A stretch of 64,000 nucleotides of DNA from Gemmatimonadales bacterium (GTDB lineage: Bacteria > Gemmatimonadota > Gemmatimonadetes > Gemmatimonadales > GWC2-71-9). Each line of letters opens with the position of its first letter. Position 1 is the stretch's first letter. Position numbers and translations under genes: made by a program. The stretch covers positions 186,001-250,000 of the forward strand of contig DATAOI010000052.1 in NCBI GenBank assembly GCA_036265815.1. Direction: 5' to 3'. This document shows, one piece after another, positions 8,414 through 16,617 of the stretch. Below the pieces are notes generated by a model. It was given only the letters and a program-made list of their open reading frames with translations, had not been told where the DNA came from and made no database searches.

Positions 8414-8937
8414 GCTGCCCCCTCCCGCCGAAGCAATGCCCGCTTGCGCTTGAATCCCCAGCGATAGCCGGCGAGGCTGCCGTCCTTTCGCACCACCCGG
8501 TGACACGGAATGGCGACGGCGATCAGATTCGCCGCGCACGCCTCGCCCACCAGGTACGCCTCCTTCGGCGCGCCGAGCTGCTGGGCGATGTCCGAGTAGG
8601 TGGCGGTCGATCCGGCCGGGATCTCACACAAGGCGCGCCAGACCCGCCGTTGGAACGGCGTGCCGCGCGGGTCCAGCGGCACGTCGAGACCCTGGGCAGG
8701 CGCCTCGAGGAAACCGACCACCCTGGCCAGCAGCCGCTGGAGCTCCGGGTCATCGTCAGCCGGCTGTGCCGCCGGGAACCGCTCCCGAAGATCGGCGACG
8801 AGGTCCTCGGCCTGGTCACCCAGGAGAATGGCGCAGATGCCGTTCCGGCTGGTGCCGACGACCACAGCCCCGAGCGAGCACTGGCCCGCGGCATAGCGGA
8901 TCGATTCGGCCGTTTGCATTGTCATTGTCGAGCTCAT
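8410..8937 (-). CDS. ogt: O6-alkylguanine-DNA alkyltransferase, Ada C-terminal type
   Basis: A 175-residue protein that matches the C-terminal half of E. coli Ada, including the RNGICAILLGD region, PLDPRGTPFQ, and the acceptor motif PCHRVV with Cys145. It would remove alkyl groups from O6-guanine by suicidal transfer to Cys145. The residue at the position of the DNA-flipping arginine finger (Arg in the usual xRAVGxA motif) is Tyr128 here (KEAYLVGEA). It heads a three-gene operon on the minus strand. In effect the Ada protein is split: the sensor half is in the fusion at 168-1673 and the methyltransferase half is here. Confidence 0.93.
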   Translation of the reverse strand: MSSTMTMQTAESIRYAAGQCSLGAVVVGTSRNGICAILLGDQAEDLVADLRERFPAAQPADDDPELQRLLARVVGFLEAPAQGLDVPLDPRGTPFQRRVWRALCEIPAGSTATYSDIAQQLGAPKEAYLVGEACAANLIAVAIPCHRVVRKDGSLAGYRWGFKRKRALLRREGAA

Positions 8938-9030
8938 ATAGCGCTCCCGTGGTTCCAGCCACCATTCTATCGGCGACGCCCGCCTCCGGCACCCCGATTC
9001 TTGCGCTCGAACTGCCGAGCCGGGACTGGT

Positions 9031-9036
9031 TACACT
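9031..9036 (+). promoter_or_regulatory. -10-like TACACT for the SDR gene
   Basis: TACACT ends 5 nt before the ATG at 9042, so initiation would fall on or next to the first codon. The 104-bp gap 8938-9041 lies between divergent genes and must hold promoters for both. No clear ribosome site precedes the ATG, which fits a leaderless transcript. Confidence 0.35.
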
Positions 9037-9041
9037 TCGGC

Positions 9042-9800
9042 ATGGGTGCGCTACAGGACAAGGTCGCGCTGGTGACCGGCAGCTCCCGGGGGATCGGTGC
9101 CGCCATCGCCCGCGTGTTCGCCCGGGAGGGGGCGAAGGTCGCGGTCCATGGCCGGGATACCGGTGCCCTGGCCACGGTGCATGCAGAGATCGTCGGGGCC
9201 GGCGGCCGGGTCATCCAGGTGGCGGCCGATACCACCAGACTGAGTGAAATCGAGGGGATGCGCCGGCGGATCGAGGAGGAGCTCGGGCCGATCGACGTCC
9301 TGGTCGCCAACGCGGGTGGCAGCTTCACCCAGCCGGGACCGCTGGAGGAGACCAGCGAGGAGGGATGGCATACCTCGCTCGACAACAACCTCACGGCGAC
9401 GTTCCTGACGATCAAAAGCATCCTGCCCGGCATGAAGGCACGAAAGACCGGCAACATCATTACCATGTCCTCGGCCGCGGCCCGGAGACCGCATCCCGGC
9501 TCGCCGCTGCCCTACGCCGCCGCCAAGGCCGGGGTCATCATCCTCACCCAGGACCTCGCGGCCCAGGCGGGGCCGTTCGGCATACGGGTGAACTGCATCG
9601 CCCCGGAAACGATTCTCACTGATCGCAACCGGCAGCGCATACCTGAAGCCCAGCAGGCAGCGCTGGTCGAGCAGCATCCTATCCGGCGGTTGGGCACGCC
9701 GGAGGACGTCGCCTCGGCGGCGCTCTTCCTCGCCTCGGACGACGCGGGCTGGATCACCGGCATCGTGCTGGATGTGGCGGGCGGATCGGTCCTCGCGTAA
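9042..9800 (+). CDS. short-chain dehydrogenase/reductase (FabG-like)
   Basis: A 252-residue classical SDR with cofactor motif TGSSRGIG near residue 13, NAG motif (VANAGGS), catalytic Ser-Tyr-Lys in MSSAAA and YAAAKAG, and a C-terminal DVAGG typical of the FabG group. The Arg in the first turn region (VHGRD) suggests NADP(H). The substrate is not predictable. It is followed after 10 nt by the acid phosphatase gene, so the two may be co-transcribed. Confidence 0.9.
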   Translation: MGALQDKVALVTGSSRGIGAAIARVFAREGAKVAVHGRDTGALATVHAEIVGAGGRVIQVAADTTRLSEIEGMRRRIEEELGPIDVLVANAGGSFTQPGPLEETSEEGWHTSLDNNLTATFLTIKSILPGMKARKTGNIITMSSAAARRPHPGSPLPYAAAKAGVIILTQDLAAQAGPFGIRVNCIAPETILTDRNRQRIPEAQQAALVEQHPIRRLGTPEDVASAALFLASDDAGWITGIVLDVAGGSVLA

Positions 9801-9810
9801 GGACACAGCG

Positions 9811-10518
9811 ATGAAACGGCTGCCGTCCTACCTCAGTCCGCTCGGTCTTCTCTCCGTCGCGGCGGCGGGCATGCTCGCCTGCGCGGGTGCGCCAGCGCCC
9901 GCGAGCGCGCCCGCGCCGAATCTCTTTGAGGCCCAGCGGCAAGTCGATGAGTACATCCGCTCCGGCCAGTACGAGGACGATGTCGGGAAAGTCGTCGCCC
10001 TGGCACGCGCATGGCTGGAGGAAAGGGCGAGAACCGCCGCGAGGCCGGCCATCGTACTCGACATCGACGAGACGTCGCTGTCCAACTGGCCGGCGTACCG
10101 GATCAACGGCTGGGGGCGCGTCGTCAATGGGGGATGTGACCTCGAGCAAGGTCCCTGTGGTCTCCGCGCATGGCAGGCCCTCGGCCAGTCGAAAGCGCTC
10201 GCGCCGACGCTGGCACTGGCCCGCCGGGCACGCGAGCTGGGAGTGGCGGTGTTCTTCATCAGCGGCCGGCCTCCCGCCCTGCAGGAGGCGACCGAGCGAA
10301 ACCTCCGGGAGCAGGGCTACGAGTGGACCCGGGTGATCGTCCTGCCGGAAGGCGCGCACTTCGCCAGCGCCGTGGACTTCAAGGCACCCGAGCGACGCAA
10401 GCTCACCGAGCAAGGGTACACGATCGTCCTCGCGCTGGGGGATCAGGACAGCGACCTCAAGGGCGGCTACGCGGAGCGGACATTCAAGCTGCCGAATCCG
10501 GTGTACTATCTCCCTTGA
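9811..10518 (+). CDS. HAD-family acid phosphatase lipoprotein
   Basis: A 235-residue lipoprotein with signal peptide and lipobox LAC at Cys24, so it should be membrane-anchored outside the cytoplasm. The HAD motif I is DIDET at Asp84/Asp86; motif II is FISGRPP and the acidic motif III is ALGDQDSD. It belongs to subfamily IIIB, with class B-type acid phosphatases. It probably dephosphorylates small organic phosphates. It lies 10 nt after the SDR gene. Confidence 0.88.
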   Translation: MKRLPSYLSPLGLLSVAAAGMLACAGAPAPASAPAPNLFEAQRQVDEYIRSGQYEDDVGKVVALARAWLEERARTAARPAIVLDIDETSLSNWPAYRINGWGRVVNGGCDLEQGPCGLRAWQALGQSKALAPTLALARRARELGVAVFFISGRPPALQEATERNLREQGYEWTRVIVLPEGAHFASAVDFKAPERRKLTEQGYTIVLALGDQDSDLKGGYAERTFKLPNPVYYLP

Positions 10519-10596
10519 AACCATTGACGACGACGCGTCATCGAACAGCGGCTGAGGCTGCCGCGCTGGCGTCCGGACTAACGGAAGGGAAAGCTC

Positions 10597-11145
10597 GTGA
10601 CGGCGACAATGTTGTGGCGACGGCTGGACGCTCCGGGCCATGATGCCTGTCGCCTCGAGGAAGACGAGGCCGGTTGGCGACTCGACGGCACCGCCGTCTT
10701 CCGGGAATCCGGCGCTCCCACGCTGCTCAGCTATTCGCTGACATGCGACCGCGAGTGGTGCACCCGGCACGCCCGGATCCACGGCTGGCTCGGCGCACGG
10801 CCGATCGAATTCGCGATCGAGCGGAGCGTCAGCGGAGCGTGGACCGTCAACGGCATCGTCGTACCGGGCTTGGAGGGATGCGTCGATCTCGATCTAGGAT
10901 TCACTCCGGCCACCAACCTGCCGCAACTCCGGCGTCTCGGTCTGGCCCCGGGTCAGAGCGCCGACGCACCGGTGGCCTGGCTGGATGTATCGAGCGGCAG
11001 CCTGAGCGTCCTGCCTCAGCGCTACCAGCGGCGCTCCGAGATGCTGTACTGGTACGAGGCCCCGACGGTCGGGTACGCGGATCTGCTCGAGGTTGCGCCG
11101 ACCGGGTTCATCCATTCCTATCCGGGCCTGTGGGAGGTCGGCTGA
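10597..11145 (+). CDS. putative glycolipid-binding protein (DUF1089 family)
   Basis: This 182-residue soluble protein, starting at GTG, matches the DUF1089 / putative glycolipid-binding pattern in length and motifs (LSYSLTCDxxW near residue 45 and SxxLxYWYE near 145). Its beta-rich make-up is typical of the family, whose function is not established. There is no signal peptide. It begins 78 nt after the acid phosphatase and is followed after 27 nt by the HD-domain gene. Confidence 0.72.
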   Translation: MTATMLWRRLDAPGHDACRLEEDEAGWRLDGTAVFRESGAPTLLSYSLTCDREWCTRHARIHGWLGARPIEFAIERSVSGAWTVNGIVVPGLEGCVDLDLGFTPATNLPQLRRLGLAPGQSADAPVAWLDVSSGSLSVLPQRYQRRSEMLYWYEAPTVGYADLLEVAPTGFIHSYPGLWEVG

Positions 11146-11172
11146 GGCGGTCAGGAGAGGGAGAGCGAACCG

Positions 11173-11754
11173 ATGCAGACGGATGAGCTCGAAGGAGTGC
11201 TGACGTTTCTCCGCGCCGCCGAGCGGCTCAAGACGGCCACGCGGAGCGGGTGGACGTCCATCGGCCAGCGGGAGAGCGTCGCCGAGCACACCTGGCGGCT
11301 GTGCCTGATGGCCATGTTGCTCTACGACCGTGCCGAAGGTGTCGATCTGGCGCGGCTGCTCAAGATGTGTCTTATCCACGACCTGGGCGAGGCGATCGGG
11401 GGCGACATCCCGGCGCCGGCACAGGCCGCCGGGACGAGCAAGGCGGGCCAGGAGCGCGCCGACCTGCTGCAACTGGTGGAGCCGCTGCCGCTGGCGATGC
11501 AGCTCGAGATCGTTGCCTTGTGGGACGAGTACGAGGCGGCGAGCTCGCCCGAGGCCCGACTGGCGAAGGGCCTCGACAAGCTGGAGACGATCCTGCAGCA
11601 CACCCAGGGGAAAAATCCGGCGGACTTCGATTACGCCTTCAACCTCGCCTACGGCCAGCAGTACACGGCGGTGGACCCGGTCCTCGCCGCTCTTCGGGCT
11701 CGACTCGACCAGGAGACCGCCCGTCGGGCCGGGGACCCGGGCGCAGCAGAGTGA
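11173..11754 (+). CDS. HD-domain hydrolase, 5'-deoxynucleotidase (YfbR)-like
   Basis: A 193-residue cytosolic protein with the HD metal motif: His in SVAEHTWR, then HD in CLIHDLGE, and a later Asp in KGLDKLE. This order and length match the YfbR/HDDC2 group, which dephosphorylates 5'-deoxynucleoside monophosphates; that specificity is inferred from family membership. Its stop overlaps the start of the next gene (GTGA). Confidence 0.85.
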   Translation: MQTDELEGVLTFLRAAERLKTATRSGWTSIGQRESVAEHTWRLCLMAMLLYDRAEGVDLARLLKMCLIHDLGEAIGGDIPAPAQAAGTSKAGQERADLLQLVEPLPLAMQLEIVALWDEYEAASSPEARLAKGLDKLETILQHTQGKNPADFDYAFNLAYGQQYTAVDPVLAALRARLDQETARRAGDPGAAE

Positions 11755-12578
11755 GCCGGCGGCGCGCCGCACTGCTGCTCCTGCTGGGGACGTTGGCCGC
11801 CTGCCGCACCGGGCGCAACTACGAGAGCCCCACCGGGCCCCGATACGCCGGCGGGCCGGGAGCGCGCGCGGCCGCCCCGGGCGACTCCGCCACGCTCCGG
11901 ATCGTCTCGTTCAACCTCGAGTTCGGGCTGCACGTGGATGGCGCGATCCGCATGCTGACCTCCGATCCAGCGTTGCGCGGCGCCGACGTGATCCTGCTGC
12001 AGGAGATGGACGAGCGAGGCACCCGGCAGGTGGCCGACGCGCTCGGCCTGTGGTACGTGTACTTTCCTGCCATCTTCCATCTGAGGACCGGGCGGAAGTT
12101 CGGGAACGCGGTGCTGTCGCGCTGGCCCATCGTCGAAGATCGAAAGATCCTGCTGCCGCACGTCGCCCGGTTCAGCCGCACCCGGCGCACGGCCACCGCC
12201 GCGACCCTCCGGGTGGGCAACGCGTCGGTGCGGGTGTATTGCGCCCACCTCAGCACCATGACCGACGTGACACCCGCGGCGCGGCGCGACCAGCTGCGCA
12301 CCATCCTGTCGGATGCCGCCCGGTATCCCCGCGTCGTCATTGGCGGCGACATGAACGACGCCGCGGTGGGCCGTGTCGCGCGCCAGATGGGCTACGCCTG
12401 GCCCACCGAGCACGGGCCCGATACCTCCCGGCTGGGGCGGTGGGATCACATCTTCCTCAAGGGACTGGCGAGTCCCGACACCGCGGCGGCCGGCACGGTG
12501 CTCGACGTAGCCCACGCCAGTGACCACCGCCCGGTCTGGGCAGTCGCCATGCTCCGCGTACCGCTCACTCGCCTCTAA
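11751..12578 (+). CDS. endonuclease/exonuclease/phosphatase-family lipoprotein
   Basis: A 275-residue EEP-fold protein. GTG 11751 overlaps the upstream stop by 4 nt and gives an N-terminal lipoprotein signal with lipobox LAAC near residue 17. The catalytic core shows SFNLEFG, LLQEMDE with the metal Glu, GGDMND, and SDHRPV with the final His. Such secreted EEP proteins act on phosphodiesters (nucleic acid, sphingomyelin or inositol phosphates). The substrate cannot be told from sequence. Confidence 0.87.
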   Translation: MSRRRAALLLLLGTLAACRTGRNYESPTGPRYAGGPGARAAAPGDSATLRIVSFNLEFGLHVDGAIRMLTSDPALRGADVILLQEMDERGTRQVADALGLWYVYFPAIFHLRTGRKFGNAVLSRWPIVEDRKILLPHVARFSRTRRTATAATLRVGNASVRVYCAHLSTMTDVTPAARRDQLRTILSDAARYPRVVIGGDMNDAAVGRVARQMGYAWPTEHGPDTSRLGRWDHIFLKGLASPDTAAAGTVLDVAHASDHRPVWAVAMLRVPLTRL

Positions 12579-12615
12579 GGCAGAGGTCGAGGCGCCTCAC
12601 GAGATATCGACCGCC

Positions 12616-13512
12616 ATGCGCTACCGCTACTACATCTGCGATGTGTTCACCCATACCCGCTTCGGCGGGAATCAGCTCGCCGTCCTGCCTGATGCCGGTG
12701 GCCTCTCGGACCGCCAGATGCAGCAGATTGCCCGGGAATTCAACTTCTCCGAGAGCACCTTCGTGTTCCCCTCGGCGGGACAGACGCGAAAGGTTCGTAT
12801 CTTCACGCCCGCTGCCGAGGTGCCCTTCGCCGGCCATCCCAACATCGGAACCGCGTTTGCGCTGGCGACCGCCGGTGAGTTCGGCCCCATCGATTCCTCG
12901 ATCACGGTGACCTTCGAGGAGAGAGCGGGGGTGGTCCCGGTCTCGATTCAGCGGCGGGCGGGCCAGCCGATCTGGTGCGAGCTCGCCGCGCCCGAACGCC
13001 TCTCGCTCGGCAAGAGCACGTCCGCGCGGTCAGTGGCGGCGGCCGTCTCGCTTGCTCCGGAGGATATCGTCACCGCCACGCACCCACCGCAGGTTGCCTC
13101 GGTTGGCCTGCCGTTCCTGATGGCGGAGCTCACCAATCGCGGCGCGCTGGAGCGTGCGCGGATCAACCCGGAAGGATTCGACGGGCTGATCTCGGAAGGC
13201 ATCGTCCCGGACGTCCATCTCTACACCCGCAGCGCCGATGAATTCGATCTCCGGGCACGCATGTTTGCCCCACGCGACGGCGTGCCGGAGGACCCCGCCA
13301 CCGGAAGCGCGAACTGCGCGCTGGCCGGTCTGCTCAGTCACTACGACCGGGTGGCCGACGGCAGCTTCCGCTGGCGCATCGCCCAAGGTGTGGAGATGGG
13401 GAGGCCCAGCGTGCTGGAGGCCCGCGCCGAGAAGCGGAGTGGGCGGGTCGCGGGCACCTGGGTCGGCGGGGCGAGCGTGCTGGTGAGCGAGGGCGTGATC
13501 GAGGTAGGCTAG
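12616..13512 (+). CDS. PhzF-family isomerase/epimerase
   Basis: A 298-residue protein with the two-lobed PhzF fold. Near the N-terminus it has FGGNQLAV and FNFSESTFV, with the Glu that acts as acid/base in PhzF, and a DPATGSANC motif in the second lobe. Members isomerise or epimerise small amino-acid-like compounds. No other phenazine genes are nearby, so a phenazine role is not supported. The ATG at 12616 is chosen because the conserved region starts directly there. Confidence 0.88.
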   Translation: MRYRYYICDVFTHTRFGGNQLAVLPDAGGLSDRQMQQIAREFNFSESTFVFPSAGQTRKVRIFTPAAEVPFAGHPNIGTAFALATAGEFGPIDSSITVTFEERAGVVPVSIQRRAGQPIWCELAAPERLSLGKSTSARSVAAAVSLAPEDIVTATHPPQVASVGLPFLMAELTNRGALERARINPEGFDGLISEGIVPDVHLYTRSADEFDLRARMFAPRDGVPEDPATGSANCALAGLLSHYDRVADGSFRWRIAQGVEMGRPSVLEARAEKRSGRVAGTWVGGASVLVSEGVIEVG

Positions 13513-13640
13513 AGACGGCTGCCGAAGGAAATACCCATGGTGGCCGCCCAGCGGAGGAATGAGATGTCGTGTGGTGCGCGGAATATGGCCGGTCGCCAGT
13601 TCCGGGCTACACTTCAGCACCGAATCGCCTGGAGGCACCC

Positions 13641-14000
13641 ATGAATGCAACGCAGCCGCTCTCACTCGCCGGCCAAACTCAGCGCTGGACCTTTCACGAC
13701 GGGCCGACCGCGGGAAAGACCTACGAGCACACCTTTCGTCCCGATGGCACCGTGAGCTTCCGTGAGGTCGGAGGCGCCGCCCCGGGGAGGCCGGCTGAAG
13801 AGAAGCAGCCCATCCGTTACGCGTCGTTCGACGTGGCCCGCGGCCTCCACCTCGTATCCTATCTCTCCAACTCCGGCTTCACCCTGACGGTCCTGGTGGA
13901 CACCAACGACAACCGACTCCACGGGTTCGCATCCAGCGCGACCGAGTGGTTTCCGCTCACCGGAACGCTGGAGCGATCGGGTGGTTCAGCGAAAGGGTGA
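13641..14000 (+). CDS. MoaF/lipocalin-like small protein
   Basis: A 119-residue protein preceded by a GGAGG site at 13631. The pattern GKTYEHTFRPDGTVSF followed by alternating strands (LTVLVDTNDNRL) resembles the small lipocalin-like barrel of MoaF-type proteins. No signal peptide or catalytic residue is visible. The assignment rests on overall pattern and is tentative. Confidence 0.6.
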   Translation: MNATQPLSLAGQTQRWTFHDGPTAGKTYEHTFRPDGTVSFREVGGAAPGRPAEEKQPIRYASFDVARGLHLVSYLSNSGFTLTVLVDTNDNRLHGFASSATEWFPLTGTLERSGGSAKG

Positions 14001-14013
14001 GCGAACAGGCGAA

Positions 14014-14042
14014 CGCCCGGGCAGGAGAACTTCACCCGGGCG
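14014..14042. terminator. GC-rich hairpin between convergent genes
   Basis: A perfect 8-bp stem, CGCCCGGG at 14014-14021 and CCCGGGCG at 14035-14042, lies 14 nt after the stop of the MoaF-like gene. The same stretch contains a direct repeat GGCGAACGCCCG. There is no T-run, so termination is probable but not proven. The rest of 14043-14165 holds nothing I recognise. Confidence 0.5.
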
Positions 14043-14165
14043 AACGCCCGCAGCGCTTGGTTACCCGGGCTGCCGGCCGGGGCCCGAAGGCTATGTCTCT
14101 GTCTGGGGAGGGTAACGCCGGCTCGGGCGGAGAGGTTCCCAGCGAGCAGATGGGAGGCGCGCGCC

Positions 14166-14402
14166 TCAGGGGTTGGGAGACACGATGCTCCGCGACGCCC
14201 CGGACACCACCGAGCGGGCGAGCAGGGCGGCGAGGTCCGGCGCGGCGATCTCCCACTCCTCCCGGCGGCAACTCACCACCCGGGTCTCCGTGTCGCTCAC
14301 CAGCTCCAGGGTGACGTGGCTGGCGACCTCATCCTTGCGCACCTCATTGCGGGGCCGTATCAACCAGATCCGCCCATTCAAGGCGACGAACTCGCGTGCC
14401 AT
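14166..14402 (-). CDS. conserved-looking small protein of unknown function
   Basis: A 78-residue protein with a good ribosome site (GAAGGAG) before ATG 14402 and its own promoter. It has no cysteine pair, membrane helix or signal; it begins MAREFVALNGRIWLIRP and looks like a small beta-rich cytosolic protein. I do not recognise the family. Codon use and position argue that it is real. Confidence 0.62.
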   Translation of the reverse strand: MAREFVALNGRIWLIRPRNEVRKDEVASHVTLELVSDTETRVVSCRREEWEIAAPDLAALLARSVVSGASRSIVSPNP

Positions 14403-14429
14403 CGTGCTCGCTCCTTCAGGGATCGCTCT

Positions 14430-14462
14430 ACTATGAGCCCGCCCGCCCCGCGGGACAATTCC
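14430..14462 (-). promoter_or_regulatory. sigma70-like promoter of the 78-residue protein gene
   Basis: Read on the minus strand: TCGGAATTGTC, then 18 nt, then CATAGT. This gives TTGTCC as -35 and CATAGT as -10 with a 17-nt spacer. The same arrangement with identical boxes and spacing occurs at 20184-20216. Confidence 0.55.
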
Positions 14463-14551
14463 GAGAAGTTTGACGGTGTCCAGGAGCGCGACAGCGGCAC
14501 CGGTCCGAGCGTGCCAACACCTGCAGCCGGGATCTCCGGGAGGAACACTCG

Positions 14552-16525
14552 ATGACGCTGACCGCTCGCATCGCTCCGTTTGTCGTCCTGATCGAGCTGG
14601 CCGCCGGGCCGATGCTCCCCCAACGGCTACACGCTCAGGCACGGCCGGCCGCGCCGGCCGCGCGCCTGCCGAGCGAGACGCCGGCCCACCTGATCCCGGC
14701 GACCGACGGCTTCGACTACGAGAGACGTGACGTGATGATCCCGATGCGCGATGGGGTGAAGCTGCACACCGTCATCCTGCTGCCGAAGGGAGCCAAAGGC
14801 GCCCCCATCCTGCTCACCAGGACACCGTACGATGCCACCGCGCTCACCACCCATGCCCAGAGCGCTCATCTCGGCCCCATCCTGACCGGCTACGACAACG
14901 CCACCGACGTGATCGTGGAAGGCGGCTACATCCGGGTCGTGCAGGACGTGCGCGGCAAGTACGCCTCCGAGGGCGACTACGTGATGAACCGGCCGCTGCA
15001 CGGCCCGGAGAACCCGACTCCGGTCGACCACTCCACGGACACCTACGACACCATCGACTGGCTGGTGAAGCACCTGCCGGAGAGCAACGGAAAGGTCGGC
15101 ATCCTGGGGATCTCCTACGATGGCTTTCTCCCACTGATGGCACTGGTCAATCCGCACCCGGCGCTCAAGGTGGCAGTCCCGATGAACCCGATGGTGGACG
15201 GCTGGATGGGAGACGACTGGTTCCACAATGGAGCGTTCCGCCAGCAGAACATGTCCTACATCTACGAGCAGGAGGCGACTCGCGACAATTCGGCCAGGTG
15301 GTGGACCAGCCACTTCGACGATTACGACATGTTCATGCAGGCGGGCTCGGCGGGCGAGTTGGGGCGGCGGCGCGGGATGGGGCAGGTCGGCTTCTGGCGG
15401 AAGCTGCTGGAGCATCCGAGCTACGACGCCTTCTGGCGCAACCAGGCGGTAGACAAGGTACTGGCCGCCCAGCCGTTGAAGGTGCCGGTGATGTTGGTGC
15501 ACAGCCTCTGGGATCAGGAGGACATCTACGGCGCGATCGCGATGTACAAGGCGCTCGAGCCCAAGGACTCGGCCAACGACAAGGTATTCCTGGTGCTGGG
15601 ACCCTGGTATCACGGCCAGGAGATCGACGACGGCAGCACGCTCGGCGCGCTCCGGTTCAATAGCAACACGGCGCTCTCCTTCCGCCAGCAGATTCTGCGG
15701 CCGTTCCTGGATCGATACCTCAAGGACGGCGCATCCAAGGGCGACGTCCCGCCCGTGGCCGCCTTCGAGACCGGCACCAATACCTGGCGGCACCTGTCGT
15801 CCTGGCCGGCCGGGTGCACGGGCGGCTGCACCATCCGGCCCACGCCGCTCCACCTGGCGGCTGGCCTGAGGCTCGGCTTCAATCCACCGAAGGCGGGCGA
15901 CGCGGCCTTCGACGAATACGTCTCCGATCCTGCCAAGCCGGTGCCGTTCCGCGCCCGCCCCATTCAGCCGGTGGGCTACGACTACCCGCTGACCTGGCAG
16001 GAGTGGCTGGTCGACGACCAGCGGGAGGCGTCGGGCCGGCCGGACGTGCTGGCGTTCGTCTCTGACGTGCTCACGGAACCGCTCAAGATCAGTGGCCAGC
16101 CGATCGCCAACCTGGTTGCCTCCACCAGCGGCACCGACGCCGACTGGGTCGTCAAGCTGATCGACACGTACCCCGACGAGGTGGCCGGTCAGCCGGGCAT
16201 GGGCGGGTATCAGTTGATGGTGGCGGCTGACATTTTCCGAGGCCGCTATCGGGAGAGCCTGGAGACCCCCAAGCCGATTCCGGCCGATCGGCCGCTGCTC
16301 TACCGTTTTGCCTTGCCCACGGCCAATCATGTGTTCCTGCCGGGTCACCGGATCATGGTACAGATCCAGTCGAGCTGGTTTCCGCTCTACGACCGGAACC
16401 CGCAGAGCTTCGTGCCCAACATCTTCTGGGCCAAACCGGGAGACTATCGGAAGGCGGTGCAGCGGATCTACCACTCGCAAGGGCAGGCGAGCTTCATCGA
16501 GCTGCCCCGGGTAGTGACGCCCTGA
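14552..16525 (+). CDS. secreted CocE/NonD-family acyl hydrolase
   Basis: A 657-residue X-Pro dipeptidyl-peptidase-like hydrolase with signal peptide (cut near HAQ). The nucleophile is Ser188 in GISYDG; the N-terminal region carries RDGVKLHTVI and the C-terminal jelly-roll domain starts around residue 430. Family members cleave esters or amides such as alpha-amino acid esters, cocaine or glutaryl-7-ACA; the substrate here is unknown. A GGGAGGAAC ribosome site precedes the ATG. A paralogue is at 17431-19302. Confidence 0.9.
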   Translation: MTLTARIAPFVVLIELAAGPMLPQRLHAQARPAAPAARLPSETPAHLIPATDGFDYERRDVMIPMRDGVKLHTVILLPKGAKGAPILLTRTPYDATALTTHAQSAHLGPILTGYDNATDVIVEGGYIRVVQDVRGKYASEGDYVMNRPLHGPENPTPVDHSTDTYDTIDWLVKHLPESNGKVGILGISYDGFLPLMALVNPHPALKVAVPMNPMVDGWMGDDWFHNGAFRQQNMSYIYEQEATRDNSARWWTSHFDDYDMFMQAGSAGELGRRRGMGQVGFWRKLLEHPSYDAFWRNQAVDKVLAAQPLKVPVMLVHSLWDQEDIYGAIAMYKALEPKDSANDKVFLVLGPWYHGQEIDDGSTLGALRFNSNTALSFRQQILRPFLDRYLKDGASKGDVPPVAAFETGTNTWRHLSSWPAGCTGGCTIRPTPLHLAAGLRLGFNPPKAGDAAFDEYVSDPAKPVPFRARPIQPVGYDYPLTWQEWLVDDQREASGRPDVLAFVSDVLTEPLKISGQPIANLVASTSGTDADWVVKLIDTYPDEVAGQPGMGGYQLMVAADIFRGRYRESLETPKPIPADRPLLYRFALPTANHVFLPGHRIMVQIQSSWFPLYDRNPQSFVPNIFWAKPGDYRKAVQRIYHSQGQASFIELPRVVTP

Positions 16526-16617
16526 CATCTGTCGCACGCCGGGCTCCGTCGCCAGATTCATTTCGATCCACGGCATGCAGATGAAAGCCACGTCCGGGTC
16601 GCGGGAGGGTTGTACCA

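Noticed and set aside
12616-13512. Phenazine biosynthesis locus suggested by PhzF
   Set aside because: No other phz-type gene is nearby, and PhzF-family proteins are widespread in bacteria without phenazines.
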